The notes: generated by a model not told the origin, from the sequence alone. DNA of 64,000 nt from Yersinia massiliensis CCUG 53443 (GCF_000312485.1 NZ_HE997643.1:796806-860805), one strand, 5' to 3'; shown: positions 1-8,336, counted from the stretch's first letter. Numbers and translations are program-made.

Positions 1-182
1 CCGTAACCATCCATGCTGGGCAGCATCACATCCAATACAATTGCATCATATTCGTATTCGAGGGCCAGATATAATCCGTCCATACCATTAGCAGCAACAT
101 CGACAGTAAACCCCAGTTCGCTGAGTGCGCGATTGATATAGGAAGATGTTTTTTCTTCATCTTCAACCAAGAGCAGTCGCAT
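1..182 (-). CDS. Heavy-metal/oxidant-type response regulator, N-terminal part (truncated by window edge)
   Basis: The first 60 residues, starting [20 protein letters not shown], are an OmpR/PhoB-type receiver domain. The acidic pair (VEDEE) and the phospho-acceptor Asp in the stretch [12 protein letters not shown] are visible. The sequence is closest in my memory to CusR, PcoR/SilR and HprR (YedW), which sense copper/silver or oxidative stress with a membrane kinase. The DNA-binding domain and any kinase gene lie outside the window. A CusR-like palindrome stands about 90 bp upstream of its start, which suggests autoregulation. Assignment to one subfamily member is not possible from this fragment. 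Confidence 0.85.
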   Translation of the reverse strand, partial: MRLLLVEDEEKTSSYINRALSELGFTVDVAANGMDGLYLALEYEYDAIVLDVMLPSMDGY

Positions 183-271
183 GTTTGTCACTCCTTTAAT
201 AGCACGATGGGTCATAAACGTCTTATTACCTTCATTCTAACGGAACAGGCCTAACAGCTCGCTGACATTTT

Positions 272-289
272 CCTGACAATTTTGTCAGG
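272..289. promoter_or_regulatory. CusR/HprR-like operator
   Basis: CCTGACAA-TT-TTGTCAGG is a perfect 8-bp inverted repeat with a 2-bp spacer. Its core TGACAA-N2-TTGTCA is the known CusR box core in E. coli. It lies between the divergent response-regulator gene and the alpha/beta hydrolase gene, so it could control both. Binding is inferred from sequence and position. Confidence 0.6.
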
Positions 290-290
290 A

Positions 291-357
291 AAGTTATTTA
301 GCTGACTGACAAAAAGCTATTTAGCTAACGGACAAAAGCTATTTAGCTAACTGACAG
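291..357. repeat. Three tandem 22-23-bp repeats next to the CusR-like box
   Basis: Three consecutive copies (291-313, 314-335, 336-357) share the core AGCTATTTAGCTAACTGACA with a few substitutions. The period is about two helical turns, and each copy ends in a TGACA- or GGACA-like half-site related to the neighbouring palindrome. They may be extra regulator half-sites or a slippage-prone array. Confidence 0.7.
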
Positions 358-492
358 AAATGTTATCCGCTGGTCATGCTGATGTCAGTCAATCCTCCTT
401 AGACTATTTGAAAGTCTGAGTTCCCTTAATATAATTAAGCGGAATGTTTAGATAATTATCTGTTTATTCTAAATATTTAGAGGGCTACTTAA

Positions 493-1554
493 ATGAAATG
501 CACTATTTTCAAGTCGACATTATTAGCAGCGATAATGAGTCTTTCATCGGGAGGCGTTATGGCAGCAGATTACACATTAAATCCCTTCACGTTGGTTTAT
601 GACGGCGCAATTACTGAAAATGTGAAAGGCAAAGTGAATATTCATCCGGTCACTTATAAACTAAATGGTTTAGATATTTCAGCTAACGTCTATACCCCAG
701 CGAATTATGATCCAGCCAAAAAATACCCAGCAGTCGTGGTGGCGCACCCTAATGGTGGCGTGAAAGAACAGGTTGCGGGTCTATATGCCCAGCGTTTAGC
801 CGAAAAAGGGTATATCACCATCGCGGCGGATGCGGCATATCAAGGGGCGAGTGGGGGGCAGCCCCGTAATGTAGACAAACCTTCTTATCGCATTGAGGAT
901 ATTCACGGCATGGCCGACTTTATCACCCAATACCCCGGTGTTGATCCTGACCGCCTAGGTCTATTGGGTATCTGTGGCGGTGGCGGTTATTCACTTAAAG
1001 CGGCGCAAACCGACAAGCGATTTAGCGCTATTGCCACGTTAAGTATGTTTGATTCTGGTTTAGTGAGACGTAACGGCTATCAGGACTCACAGATTTCTAC
1101 CATTCAAGAGCGCTTAAAACAGGCTTCTGATGCACGAGCGCAAGAAGCGGCGGGCGGAGAAGTCATCTACATTGGCGATGCCAAACTGACCGATGAGCAA
1201 ATTGCCAAATTACCATTTGATTTGTATCGCCAAGGTTTTGAGTACTACGGCAAAACGCATGCCCATCCTAATTCAACCTTCAGATATACCGCCAGTAGTT
1301 TGCTCGACTTAATGAGATTCGATGCGGCCAGTAATATGGACTTAATTGATAAGCCACTACTGATGATGGCCGGCAGTAAAGCTGATTCCCTCTATATGAC
1401 CGAAAAAGCCTTTAAAAATGCAGCCAATGCGAAAGACAAAGAGTTATTCCTTATTGAGGGGGCAACTCACATTGAAACCTATTGGAAACCGGAATACGTC
1501 AATCAAGCTATGGGTAAGTTAGATCAGTTCTTCGGAAAAACGATTGGGTCCTAA
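493..1554 (+). CDS. Secreted dienelactone-hydrolase-like alpha/beta hydrolase
   Basis: 353 residues with a Sec signal peptide cleaved near VMA-AD (residue 24), so probably periplasmic. The fold is alpha/beta hydrolase. The nucleophile elbow reads LGICGGGG with Cys161 where most hydrolases have Ser, as in dienelactone hydrolases; Asp298 (SKADS) and His326 (GATHIE) complete a plausible triad. The substrate is unknown. It is divergent from the response-regulator gene and shares the intergenic region with the CusR-like box, so co-regulation is possible. An AGAGGG sequence precedes the start. Confidence 0.75.
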   Translation: MKCTIFKSTLLAAIMSLSSGGVMAADYTLNPFTLVYDGAITENVKGKVNIHPVTYKLNGLDISANVYTPANYDPAKKYPAVVVAHPNGGVKEQVAGLYAQRLAEKGYITIAADAAYQGASGGQPRNVDKPSYRIEDIHGMADFITQYPGVDPDRLGLLGICGGGGYSLKAAQTDKRFSAIATLSMFDSGLVRRNGYQDSQISTIQERLKQASDARAQEAAGGEVIYIGDAKLTDEQIAKLPFDLYRQGFEYYGKTHAHPNSTFRYTASSLLDLMRFDAASNMDLIDKPLLMMAGSKADSLYMTEKAFKNAANAKDKELFLIEGATHIETYWKPEYVNQAMGKLDQFFGKTIGS

Positions 1555-1571
1555 TACAAAGCATGACGGCC

Positions 1572-1639
1572 TAGGTTTTATCAACAGCTAGGTTTTATCA
1601 ACAACTGGGCTCTATTAACAACTCAGTTTTATCAACAAT
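1572..1639. repeat. Four tandem 17-bp repeats after the hydrolase gene
   Basis: Four head-to-tail 17-bp units (1572-1588, 1589-1605, 1606-1622, 1623-1639) follow the pattern TAGGTTTTATCAACAAC. Units 1 and 2 differ at one base; units 3 and 4 are more diverged. They begin 17 bp after the hydrolase stop codon. No inverted symmetry or coding content is evident. Confidence 0.75.
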
Positions 1640-2198
1640 ATTGTGGTGTTAGGTGTAACGGCCTGATGCCACGAAGATGACAGTAGTATCAGATAAAAGG
1701 CGCCTTTTTCTGTTTTTGATAAAAGAAAATCGTGTAGACGAGGTATAACCATACAATCATAGTGGAATATTGTGTCAATTAATCAAGAACAATAAAAAGA
1801 TGTCGAAACACTAATTGAAAACAGAGCTTGACCAGATTAATTAAAATGATATTTATCACAAATATTTTTATGTGAGATATTGCGGCTGGGATATTTTAAT
1901 TAATATTATTATGTAGTTAGCGCTTACCTCCCTCCTATTAACAAGATTAATCTTGCCTTTCCCGAGACTTTGTAGAATAAATAATAAGAAAACTATCAAC
2001 TATAATCTCAACCACAACATACTGATTCTGTGAATTTTATCCAGGCCGCACACGCGGGATCTCTCATTAATATAGACAAGAAACATCTGAAAATAATAAG
2101 CGTTACTTAATAATCGACTACTTTTCATAGTCACTTTTCGTTATTCGCTATAGTGTCTACACAAAGATGTATCAAAAATAATATTTGAGGAGATAAGA
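1640..2198. other. AT-rich intergenic region upstream of the carbonic anhydrase
   Basis: No convincing ORF. Near 1694-1711 there is a GC-centred palindrome (AAAAGGCGCCTTTTT) that could act as a terminator for the hydrolase transcript. The remainder is very AT-rich and presumably holds the carbonic anhydrase promoter; the ribosome-binding site is the GAGGAG at about 2187. Confidence 0.4.
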
Positions 2199-2954
2199 AT
2201 GTCAGAATCCCCAATCAGTCAAACAGATAGCAAACATTCCAAACAACGTCGTGCCTTATTAAAAGGTGCAGTCGGCATGTCTGTACTGGGTATCGCCAGC
2301 GGGTTAACTTTAGCCGTGCCTGGGATATCTTATGCGGCAGCATTAACGCGTGAGGAACGCGATAAACTCACGCCGGATCAAATTATTGCCGGAATGAAGG
2401 AAGGTAACGTTCGTTTTAGAAGTGGCAAGATGCAACAACATGACTATTTGGCGCAAAAACGTGCCAGTGCTGAAGGTCAATTTCCGGCTGCAGTCATTTT
2501 AAGTTGTATTGATTCACGTGCACCGGCTGAAATTATTTTTGATACTGGGATTGGTGAAACATTTAATGCCCGCGTTGCCGGTAATGTTTCCAATAATGAT
2601 TTACTCGGTAGCATGGAGTTCGCCTGTGCCGCGGCGGGAGCAAAAGTTGTACTGGTGATGGGGCATACTGCGTGTGGCGCAGTACGTGGGGCTATCGATG
2701 GTGTAGAGCTTGGTCATTTGACTGGGCTGTTGAACCAAATTAAACCTGCCATTGCTAAGACTGAATTTAGCGGTGAAAGAACCGGCAAAAACGCTGAGTT
2801 TGTTGATGCTGTCGCTAAAAGCAATGTGCTGCATACCATCAATGAAATACGCAAACAAAGTGAGATCCTTAGCGGATTAGAGAAAGAAGGGAAAATTAAA
2901 ATCGTTGGCGCTATGTACAACCTCAATGGCGGTGCGGTTGAGTTTGTGAGCTAA
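2199..2954 (+). CDS. Tat-exported beta-class carbonic anhydrase
   Basis: 251 residues. Reversible hydration of CO2 to bicarbonate. The zinc ligands of the beta class are present: Cys103 and Asp105-Arg107 in SCIDSR, then His156 and Cys159 in GHTACG. The N-terminus contains KQRRALLKG (twin Arg 17-18), a hydrophobic stretch and a YAAA cleavage-like site, so it is likely a Tat substrate folded with zinc before export to the periplasm, unlike cytoplasmic Can/CynT. A GAGGAG ribosome-binding site precedes the start. Its 3' end runs into a 15-bp tandem repeat. Confidence 0.88.
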   Translation: MSESPISQTDSKHSKQRRALLKGAVGMSVLGIASGLTLAVPGISYAAALTREERDKLTPDQIIAGMKEGNVRFRSGKMQQHDYLAQKRASAEGQFPAAVILSCIDSRAPAEIIFDTGIGETFNARVAGNVSNNDLLGSMEFACAAAGAKVVLVMGHTACGAVRGAIDGVELGHLTGLLNQIKPAIAKTEFSGERTGKNAEFVDAVAKSNVLHTINEIRKQSEILSGLEKEGKIKIVGAMYNLNGGAVEFVS

Positions 2955-3001
2955 TTGCTTGTGAGATGATTGTTTGTGAAATAATTGCTTGTGAAGTAAT
3001 T
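2942..3001. repeat. 15-bp tandem repeat overlapping the carbonic anhydrase stop codon
   Basis: Four units of 15 bp (2942, 2957, 2972, 2987), of the form GTTTGTGAGCTAATT, plus a partial fifth. The first includes the last codons and stop of the carbonic anhydrase gene. Because 15 is a multiple of 3, each further unit repeats an in-frame stop (TAA, TGA, TAA, TAA). Confidence 0.85.
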
Positions 3002-3009
3002 GTTTGTCA

Positions 3010-3040
3010 GCGTCGAGTGTAATAACTCGACGCTTATTAT
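3010..3040 (+). terminator. Rho-independent terminator after the carbonic anhydrase gene
   Basis: Perfect 9-bp stem GCGTCGAGT / ACTCGACGC with a 6-base loop, followed by TTATTATT. Confidence 0.75.
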
Positions 3041-3211
3041 TAATGAGTCACGTTTAAACGCGATAATGTTTATTGATAAAGCTATGCCATGAATATGTTT
3101 CCTATCCCTAGGATTTCAGGAGCCTCACGATGATTCCTCCTATATCAACTTGTTAAACCTATCCAAAAACTCAAATAACAGATCATTATTTTAAATAGGT
3201 GAGGCTTAGAT

Positions 3212-4423
3212 ATGTTTCAATTTGATGCCAATGGCACGCTCGTTATCGCTTCGCTGGTGTTATTGCTTGGACGGCAATGCGTCAAGCACATTTCTATCTT
3301 GCAAAAATACGCCATTCCCGAACCCATTGCGGGGGGATTATTACTCGCATTACTCTTTTTGTTTATTCATCAGACCACAGGTTGGGAAGCCAACTTTGAT
3401 ACCTCGCTGCGTGACCCATTAATGCTAACGTTTTTTGCCTCCATTGGGCTGAATGCAAATTTGGCCAGTTTACGGGCGGGCGGTAAGGTTTTGGTTCGAT
3501 TTTTTGTCGTCGTGATAGGGCTATTGTTGCTGCAAAACATGGTGGGTATCGGTATGGCGACCTTGCTAGGACTGGATCCGCTGATGGGGCTGCTGGTCGG
3601 CACCATCACCCTCTCGGGTGGGCATGGAACCGGTGCGGCGTGGAGTGCTGTTTTTGCCGATGATTACGGTTTAAGTAACGCAACCGAAGTTGCTATGGCC
3701 TGCGCAACATTCGGTTTAGTCTTGGGCGGATTGATTGCTGGCCCAGTCGCACTTTATCTTATCAAGCACTCTGCTACGCCAGAGGGGAGGGCGGAAGATA
3801 GCTTGCAACCGACGACGTTCGAAAAACCTCAGTCTGGGCGAGTGATTACTGCATTGGTCTTGGTCGAAACTATCGCCATGATTACCATTTGTTTGATGGC
3901 GGGGCGCTATATTGCAGGATTATTGGCAGAGACTATTTTCGCATTGCCGGTATTCGTATATGTGCTCTTTATTGGGGTTATCCTCAGTAACTTACTTCTT
4001 TATACTGGATTTTATCAGGTATTTGATCGCGCGGTTTCGGTGGTGGGTAACGTCAGCCTTTCACTTTTCCTTGCCATTGCACTGATGAGTCTAAAATTAT
4101 GGGAGTTGGCTTCTTTGGCATTGCCCATGTTGGCGATTTTAATTGTGCAGACGCTGACGATGGCGCTGTATGCCATATTCGTGACTTATCGGGTGATGGG
4201 TAAAAATTACGATGCGGCAGTGCTTTCTGCAGGGCATTGTGGGTTAGGTTTAGGGGCGACACCAACCGCTATTGCTAATATGCAGGCGATTACCGAGCGT
4301 TTCGGCCCTTCACATGTGGCGTTTCTGATTGTCCCGATGGTTGGTGCATTCTTCTTGGATATAGCCAACGCGATTGTCATCAAACTTTCGTTATTATTGC
4401 CGATGTTTACACCATTGGGGTAA
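3212..4423 (+). CDS. gltS: Sodium/glutamate symporter GltS
   Basis: 403 residues, collinear with E. coli GltS (401 residues). It imports glutamate with Na+ across the inner membrane. Alternating hydrophobic segments fill the protein, and family signatures such as LRDPLMLTFFASIGLNA, TLSGGHGTGAAW, GHCGLGLGATPTAIANM and VPMVGAFF are seen. It has its own terminators on both sides, so it is probably monocistronic. The start at 3212 is supported by the AGGTGAGG ribosome-binding site and by the length match. Confidence 0.96.
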   Translation: MFQFDANGTLVIASLVLLLGRQCVKHISILQKYAIPEPIAGGLLLALLFLFIHQTTGWEANFDTSLRDPLMLTFFASIGLNANLASLRAGGKVLVRFFVVVIGLLLLQNMVGIGMATLLGLDPLMGLLVGTITLSGGHGTGAAWSAVFADDYGLSNATEVAMACATFGLVLGGLIAGPVALYLIKHSATPEGRAEDSLQPTTFEKPQSGRVITALVLVETIAMITICLMAGRYIAGLLAETIFALPVFVYVLFIGVILSNLLLYTGFYQVFDRAVSVVGNVSLSLFLAIALMSLKLWELASLALPMLAILIVQTLTMALYAIFVTYRVMGKNYDAAVLSAGHCGLGLGATPTAIANMQAITERFGPSHVAFLIVPMVGAFFLDIANAIVIKLSLLLPMFTPLG

Positions 4424-4484
4424 AGCGAAATACTCAATAGCAAACTGCAAAAATATTTTAGGCGCTAATAGGTGGCGCAATAAC

Positions 4485-4520
4485 AATAAGAAGGTCATGT
4501 GATGACCTTCTTATTCCTCC
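4485..4520. terminator. Terminator after gltS
   Basis: Perfect 14-bp stem AATAAGAAGGTCAT / ATGACCTTCTTATT with a 3-base loop. A/T-rich ends on both sides mean it could work in both directions. Confidence 0.8.
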
Positions 4521-4626
4521 TTATAAGCGTCCCAATTCTTAAACCGGGAATTAACCACTGGGGCTTTTCTGTATCCATCACATACATCATCGGTAATAGT
4601 AAAAAGGAATTTTACCTTTCACGGAG

Positions 4627-4755
4627 ATGAAGATGAAAATACAGGCATGGACAGAAAAACTGCACGCTGGTCGCATAGATAATACATGCATTCGATACCG
4701 GACATTGCTGTGTCGCAGGCTGACTGAGCAGGATATTACCGGAGAGACGGTATGA
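4627..4755 (+). CDS. Small ORF overlapping the NlpC/P60 lipoprotein start
   Basis: A 42-residue ORF (begins MKMKIQAWTEKLHAGRID) whose TGA overlaps the next gene's ATG as ATGA. A GGAG sits immediately before its ATG, and a second in-frame ATG follows two codons later. The arrangement suggests translational coupling to the lipoprotein gene. The protein is unrecognised, basic, and has no membrane segment. It may be a real small protein, the remnant of a longer gene, or a coupling leader. Confidence 0.4.
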   Translation: MKMKIQAWTEKLHAGRIDNTCIRYRTLLCRRLTEQDITGETV

Positions 4756-6203
4756 AAAGAATTCAGCTGTCTGACGGCGTGAAGCCCCTTTATTTGATGA
4801 TTCCTCTGCTGTTATCGGCATGCCACACCCCTCCATTCCAATCGCAAGTGCACAACACGATGTCTGTATCAGCAGAAAACATTGACCCGACCAAATCGCT
4901 TTTCCCGCTGGATAATTATTCGCAGTCTGTCGATAAATGGCTCCCTCCTGGCCCTGAAATGCATGTTCCAGTCATCGATGCCGCCACGCAGCAACGGCAT
5001 TTTTCTGCCCTACAATCCCACTATTTTGGTATGGGGCAAGATGAACAATCGCCTTGGAACCCTCATCACATCAGTTCAATTCTGAGTCATGAAGCTGAAA
5101 GTACCCGAGATGCCAACCTTAATAAGTACCTCAGTAAAAGCAGTGTTTCTTGGGGAGAAAACTTTAGGGTCCATTCTGATGACTGGAAACAGGCGATAAG
5201 AGATAACGCGAATACCAACATTGACTCGGTTTATCGCCCCTATGCTCGAGGTATTACCGTCAAGGAGGCACTGGTCAGGATTCTCCCGACTGTCGATCCG
5301 GCTTATGACGATCCTCTCAAAGCAGGGCAGGGATACCCATTTGACAATTTACAGGACTCGTCCATCCGTCCCGGTGCCCCCGTGTACGTCCTTGCCGATA
5401 GCCGCGACGGGAGTTGGAAATACGTCATATCCCCATCGGTCACTGGATGGGTTCACAGCGAAGATATCGCAGGGGTGGATCAGCAATTTGTCACCGAATG
5501 GCTGACGCTGGCGAGAGAAAACTTGGGCGCGTTCATTAAAGAGCCGGTTTCCGTCCATGAAAACGGGAAGTATTATTTCACGGCTCGTCCCGGCACCATA
5601 TTGCCATTTCGGCATAAACAGTCGGACCTTTTTCTGACCGCAATACCAGTAAGTGACGTTGACGGCCGCGCAAAAATTCGGTGGGTCAACCTGAAAGAAA
5701 GTGAGTTCATTGCAATGCCTTGGAATATGACGCCCAGTAATATTGCAACGTTGATGAAGTCGATGAAAGGCAGACCCTATGGTTGGGGAAATTATAATTT
5801 CTATAACGACTGTTCTGCCGAAATACGCAGCTTACTGATGCCTTTCGGTATATTTCTTCCCAGAAACTCGGCTAACCAGATAAAGGCTGCAACCCGTGTT
5901 GTTGACCTCAGTAACGAAGATACCAGCGCAAGGATCCGTTATCTCACGGAGCACGGTAAGCCATTCACCACGCTGGTCTATATTCCGGGGCATATCATGT
6001 TGTATATCGGTAACACGGTGATTAACGGGCAGAATGTACCGATGACCTATCAGAATATATGGGGGTTGCGACCAGCAGGATCCAATAGCCGGAGTATTAT
6101 TGGCGGTTCTGTATTCTTCCCGCTATTAACCTCCTATCCAGAGAACCCTGAATTGATGTCACTGGCAGGTAAGGCACAGTTTAAACTGGGATTTATTGGA
6201 TAG
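4752..6203 (+). CDS. NlpC/P60 lipoprotein with SH3b domains
   Basis: 483 residues. A lipoprotein signal ends at LLSAC (Cys24). The order resembles the multidomain gamma-D-glutamyl-diamino-acid endopeptidases: an N-terminal stabilising segment (about 50-160), SH3b-type region(s) (about 190-315, including APVYVLADSRDGSWKYV and GWVHSEDI), and an NlpC/P60 catalytic domain (about 325-460). Cys354 (YNDCSAE) and His414 (IPGHIMLYIG) fit the catalytic Cys-His pair. It likely cleaves peptidoglycan stem peptides from the periplasmic face of a membrane. No such gene is at this position in E. coli. Confidence 0.82.
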   Translation: MKRIQLSDGVKPLYLMIPLLLSACHTPPFQSQVHNTMSVSAENIDPTKSLFPLDNYSQSVDKWLPPGPEMHVPVIDAATQQRHFSALQSHYFGMGQDEQSPWNPHHISSILSHEAESTRDANLNKYLSKSSVSWGENFRVHSDDWKQAIRDNANTNIDSVYRPYARGITVKEALVRILPTVDPAYDDPLKAGQGYPFDNLQDSSIRPGAPVYVLADSRDGSWKYVISPSVTGWVHSEDIAGVDQQFVTEWLTLARENLGAFIKEPVSVHENGKYYFTARPGTILPFRHKQSDLFLTAIPVSDVDGRAKIRWVNLKESEFIAMPWNMTPSNIATLMKSMKGRPYGWGNYNFYNDCSAEIRSLLMPFGIFLPRNSANQIKAATRVVDLSNEDTSARIRYLTEHGKPFTTLVYIPGHIMLYIGNTVINGQNVPMTYQNIWGLRPAGSNSRSIIGGSVFFPLLTSYPENPELMSLAGKAQFKLGFIG

Positions 6204-6276
6204 CGGATACGTTAAACTGTTCTGCGTGATTATTTTCTCGATGAGAATCACAGTCGCTCATTACCAACAATAATTA

Positions 6277-6303
6277 ACGCCAGCAATGTTGTCTGGCGTC
6301 TTT
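6277..6303 (+). terminator. Terminator after the NlpC/P60 gene
   Basis: 7-bp stem ACGCCAG / CTGGCGT with a 9-base loop, followed by a short pyrimidine run. Confidence 0.55.
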
Positions 6304-6431
6304 CGAGTGTCTTCAGTTGTATTGAAAGTGGCCGCTGCGTCCGGTGTTATCTGGTTGCAGCGGTAGGGAAATGGAGGTATTTAGGGTCTAAATACAGTCA
6401 TCTCAACCTTGGCAGGAGAAACTGTTTATGG

Positions 6432-6776
6432 TTAAGGCTGATAATCTTCGAACTCCCAGGCAAAAACGCGCGAAAGTTTTTGTGCTATTTCCATCCAGTT
6501 ATTACCTTCACACTGGTCAATATAATCTGTAATCGTTTTGGTGATCTCATCAAGATCATACTTGCGAACCAGTAAAGTATGGCGCATCAACTCAGGCACC
6601 CACTGATGTTTACAGAGCCACTCAGGTGTGCAAATAAACACATCAAAGTTATCTCCTCTTACTGAATCAGCAGAACCGATAGTTAATGTTAATGTTAATG
6701 CTGTTTCATCATTATCGGGCGTATAAGAGTGAAGATCATGGTGAACACAATCAATACTTTTTAATCTTGCTTTCAT
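6432..6776 (-). CDS. Imm8-family immunity protein
   Basis: 114 residues matching the Imm8 pattern I know from polymorphic toxin systems: an N-terminal MKARLKSI strand, TLTIG, FDVFICTPEWL in the middle, and the closing CEGNNWMEIAQKLSRVFAWEFEDY. Imm8 proteins neutralise the C-terminal toxin domain of CDI/Rhs-type exoproteins. It begins 2 bp after the toxin-tail ORF ends, the usual toxin-then-immunity order. It seems intact although the toxin gene upstream is broken, so it may still protect against toxins from other strains. Confidence 0.8.
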   Translation of the reverse strand: MKARLKSIDCVHHDLHSYTPDNDETALTLTLTIGSADSVRGDNFDVFICTPEWLCKHQWVPELMRHTLLVRKYDLDEITKTITDYIDQCEGNNWMEIAQKLSRVFAWEFEDYQP

Positions 6777-6778
6777 TT

Positions 6779-7440
6779 TTAATCCGAAATATTTAGATGC
6801 CCATTTCCCACTTTGACAGCTTTTCCTGATGAAGTGATTTCATAGGTTTCAAAGTTTGCTTGTGTCCCCGTTGTCGCAAAAGATGAGTCTTTAGCTGATG
6901 GCGGCCGATAACCACGAGTGCCATCAGCACTGATCCATCCACCATCGCTTGTTTGTTTTGCTCCATCACCCAGCCAAATCATTCCGAGTCTATCAGCTTC
7001 TGCTCGTGATCCTGCCCCATGCCAAAATCAACTTTCCCTGAGCCATCACCCTTAAGTGCAATCTCCAATCTAGGATCTTGCTTCGCAATATTATTGAGGT
7101 TCTGTTGCCTTAAATCATCTTTCAACTTCGAGTAGTTGGCTGAGTTCTGTGCCGATATCTCACCGCTGGCCTTGTTAATCAGCTTAGATGCTTCTGTAAC
7201 ATCACCTTTCTTCAGCGCCGCTTCCGCTGCTTTAATCGCTTTGCCCGCTGCATCGCCAACACCTGGTATTATACCTATCGCGACAACAAGGTAATGCTGG
7301 GCGTTTGAATATTGACCTGCGGCGTGCCGTTGGCACTGCTGATGATAGTCGGCTGCTGACCGGCGGGCGCACCGGCATCGGCCACAATATTGCCCGGCTG
7401 GGGCAGGAATAATGGCTAAAATAATATTTCGGCGCATTAT
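6779..7440 (-). pseudogene. Collapsed CdiA/FhaB-type exoprotein: TPS-domain remnant joined to a toxin C-terminus
   Basis: At 7400-7296 one frame encodes NIVADAGAPAGQQPTIIS and then NGTPQVNIQTPS, the start of a two-partner-secretion domain of FHA/CdiA proteins. It stops soon after; from about 7275 another frame continues GIIPGVGDAAGKAIKAAE, a linker typical of the toxin-proximal end of such proteins. The thousands of residues normally between are missing, consistent with a large internal deletion. The tail (6982-6779, with IWLGDGAKQTSDGGWISADG) is one frame away; one extra base at the CCCC run 7015-7018 would join it as FGMGAGSRAEADRLGMIWLG. No intact start, TpsB partner or toxin remains. Confidence 0.75.
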
Positions 7441-7823
7441 GCCCACATGAAAGTTATTTTCAATGTGTTTTCATAATATAAGAAAATATAAGAAATAACT
7501 CACATATTCCGTAGGATATGTCATACGTAAGATAAGATTTTTGTAAGAAACATCCGATTTAAAGACATCTAATTAGTTTTTTATTTGAAGATTAAAGCGA
7601 GGCTATTACTTCAAATAAAAAATTATTGAGTATTAGTAATCGATGGTTGGTGGGTTTCTCATATTTCATGAGGTTTGTACTGCTTTGTATATTTCTCTAT
7701 TTTTTCGGTATTGCAGATAAATATAAGCGACTTTGTTGATAAGTGACCAATCCTAACTTTTATCCATTTACGGCAAGTCTTTTAGGGCCGAATAGCTATT
7801 ACTATCCGGCTATGAAAAAAGAA
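7441..7823. other. AT-rich intergenic region
   Basis: Between the broken exoprotein gene and the RidA-like gene. Very AT-rich, with no credible ORF or hairpin. It may hold the remaining promoter of the immunity locus. Confidence 0.4.
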
Positions 7824-8201
7824 TTAAAGGCCAAATACAGCCTCAATTTCTATGTAGAGATCAGGCGAAAAAAGGCGGCTGACTTCTACAAGTGAACTAG
7901 CAGGCAAGTGATCACCGTAATTTTGGTAGAGCACTTTGCGTAACTCGTTGATTTCCTCAAATGAGGTAATGAATATGGTCACTTTAATAAGTGCTGAAAA
8001 ATCAGTATTTTCTACACTGACGATTTTCCTGATTTGACTGAATATTTCTTCAGCCTGCTCGGTGATACCACCATGTTGAGCGGCAGTGCCAAATGCAGTC
8101 AATCCGGAAATGTAGAGCGTGTTGCCATGCTTTACTGAATGGACGTAAGGAGCCTTTACTTCACCTAGCTCAGGATAATTTTTTCGAATCACACTACTCA
8201 T
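7824..8201 (-). CDS. RidA/YjgF-family protein
   Basis: 125 residues. RidA proteins hydrolyse reactive enamine/imine intermediates from PLP enzymes. The C-terminal signature SSLVEVSRLFSPDLYIEIEA keeps the Arg matching RidA Arg105 and the Glu of the IEIEA strand, so imine deaminase activity is possible. Sequence drift from E. coli RidA/TdcF makes it a paralogue rather than the housekeeping RidA. It is a single gene upstream of the methyltransferase terminator. Confidence 0.8.
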   Translation of the reverse strand: MSSVIRKNYPELGEVKAPYVHSVKHGNTLYISGLTAFGTAAQHGGITEQAEEIFSQIRKIVSVENTDFSALIKVTIFITSFEEINELRKVLYQNYGDHLPASSLVEVSRLFSPDLYIEIEAVFGL

Positions 8202-8295
8202 GTTTATAGCCTTTTTGATAGGGAATAAGTGACAACCATATCACTCTCTCGCTTATGCTCAACGTGGGTTGGCATACCAAGAAGTACGCATCGCG

Positions 8296-8327
8296 TTCCC
8301 GGCATCTTTTATCGGAAATGCCGGGAA
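8296..8327 (-). terminator. Hairpin downstream of the topAI-methyltransferase operon
   Basis: 10-bp stem TTCCCGGCAT / ATGCCGGGAA with a 12-base loop, 10 bp past the methyltransferase stop. There is no clear T-run on the minus side, so termination strength is uncertain. Confidence 0.5.
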
Positions 8328-8336
8328 AACTTGATG

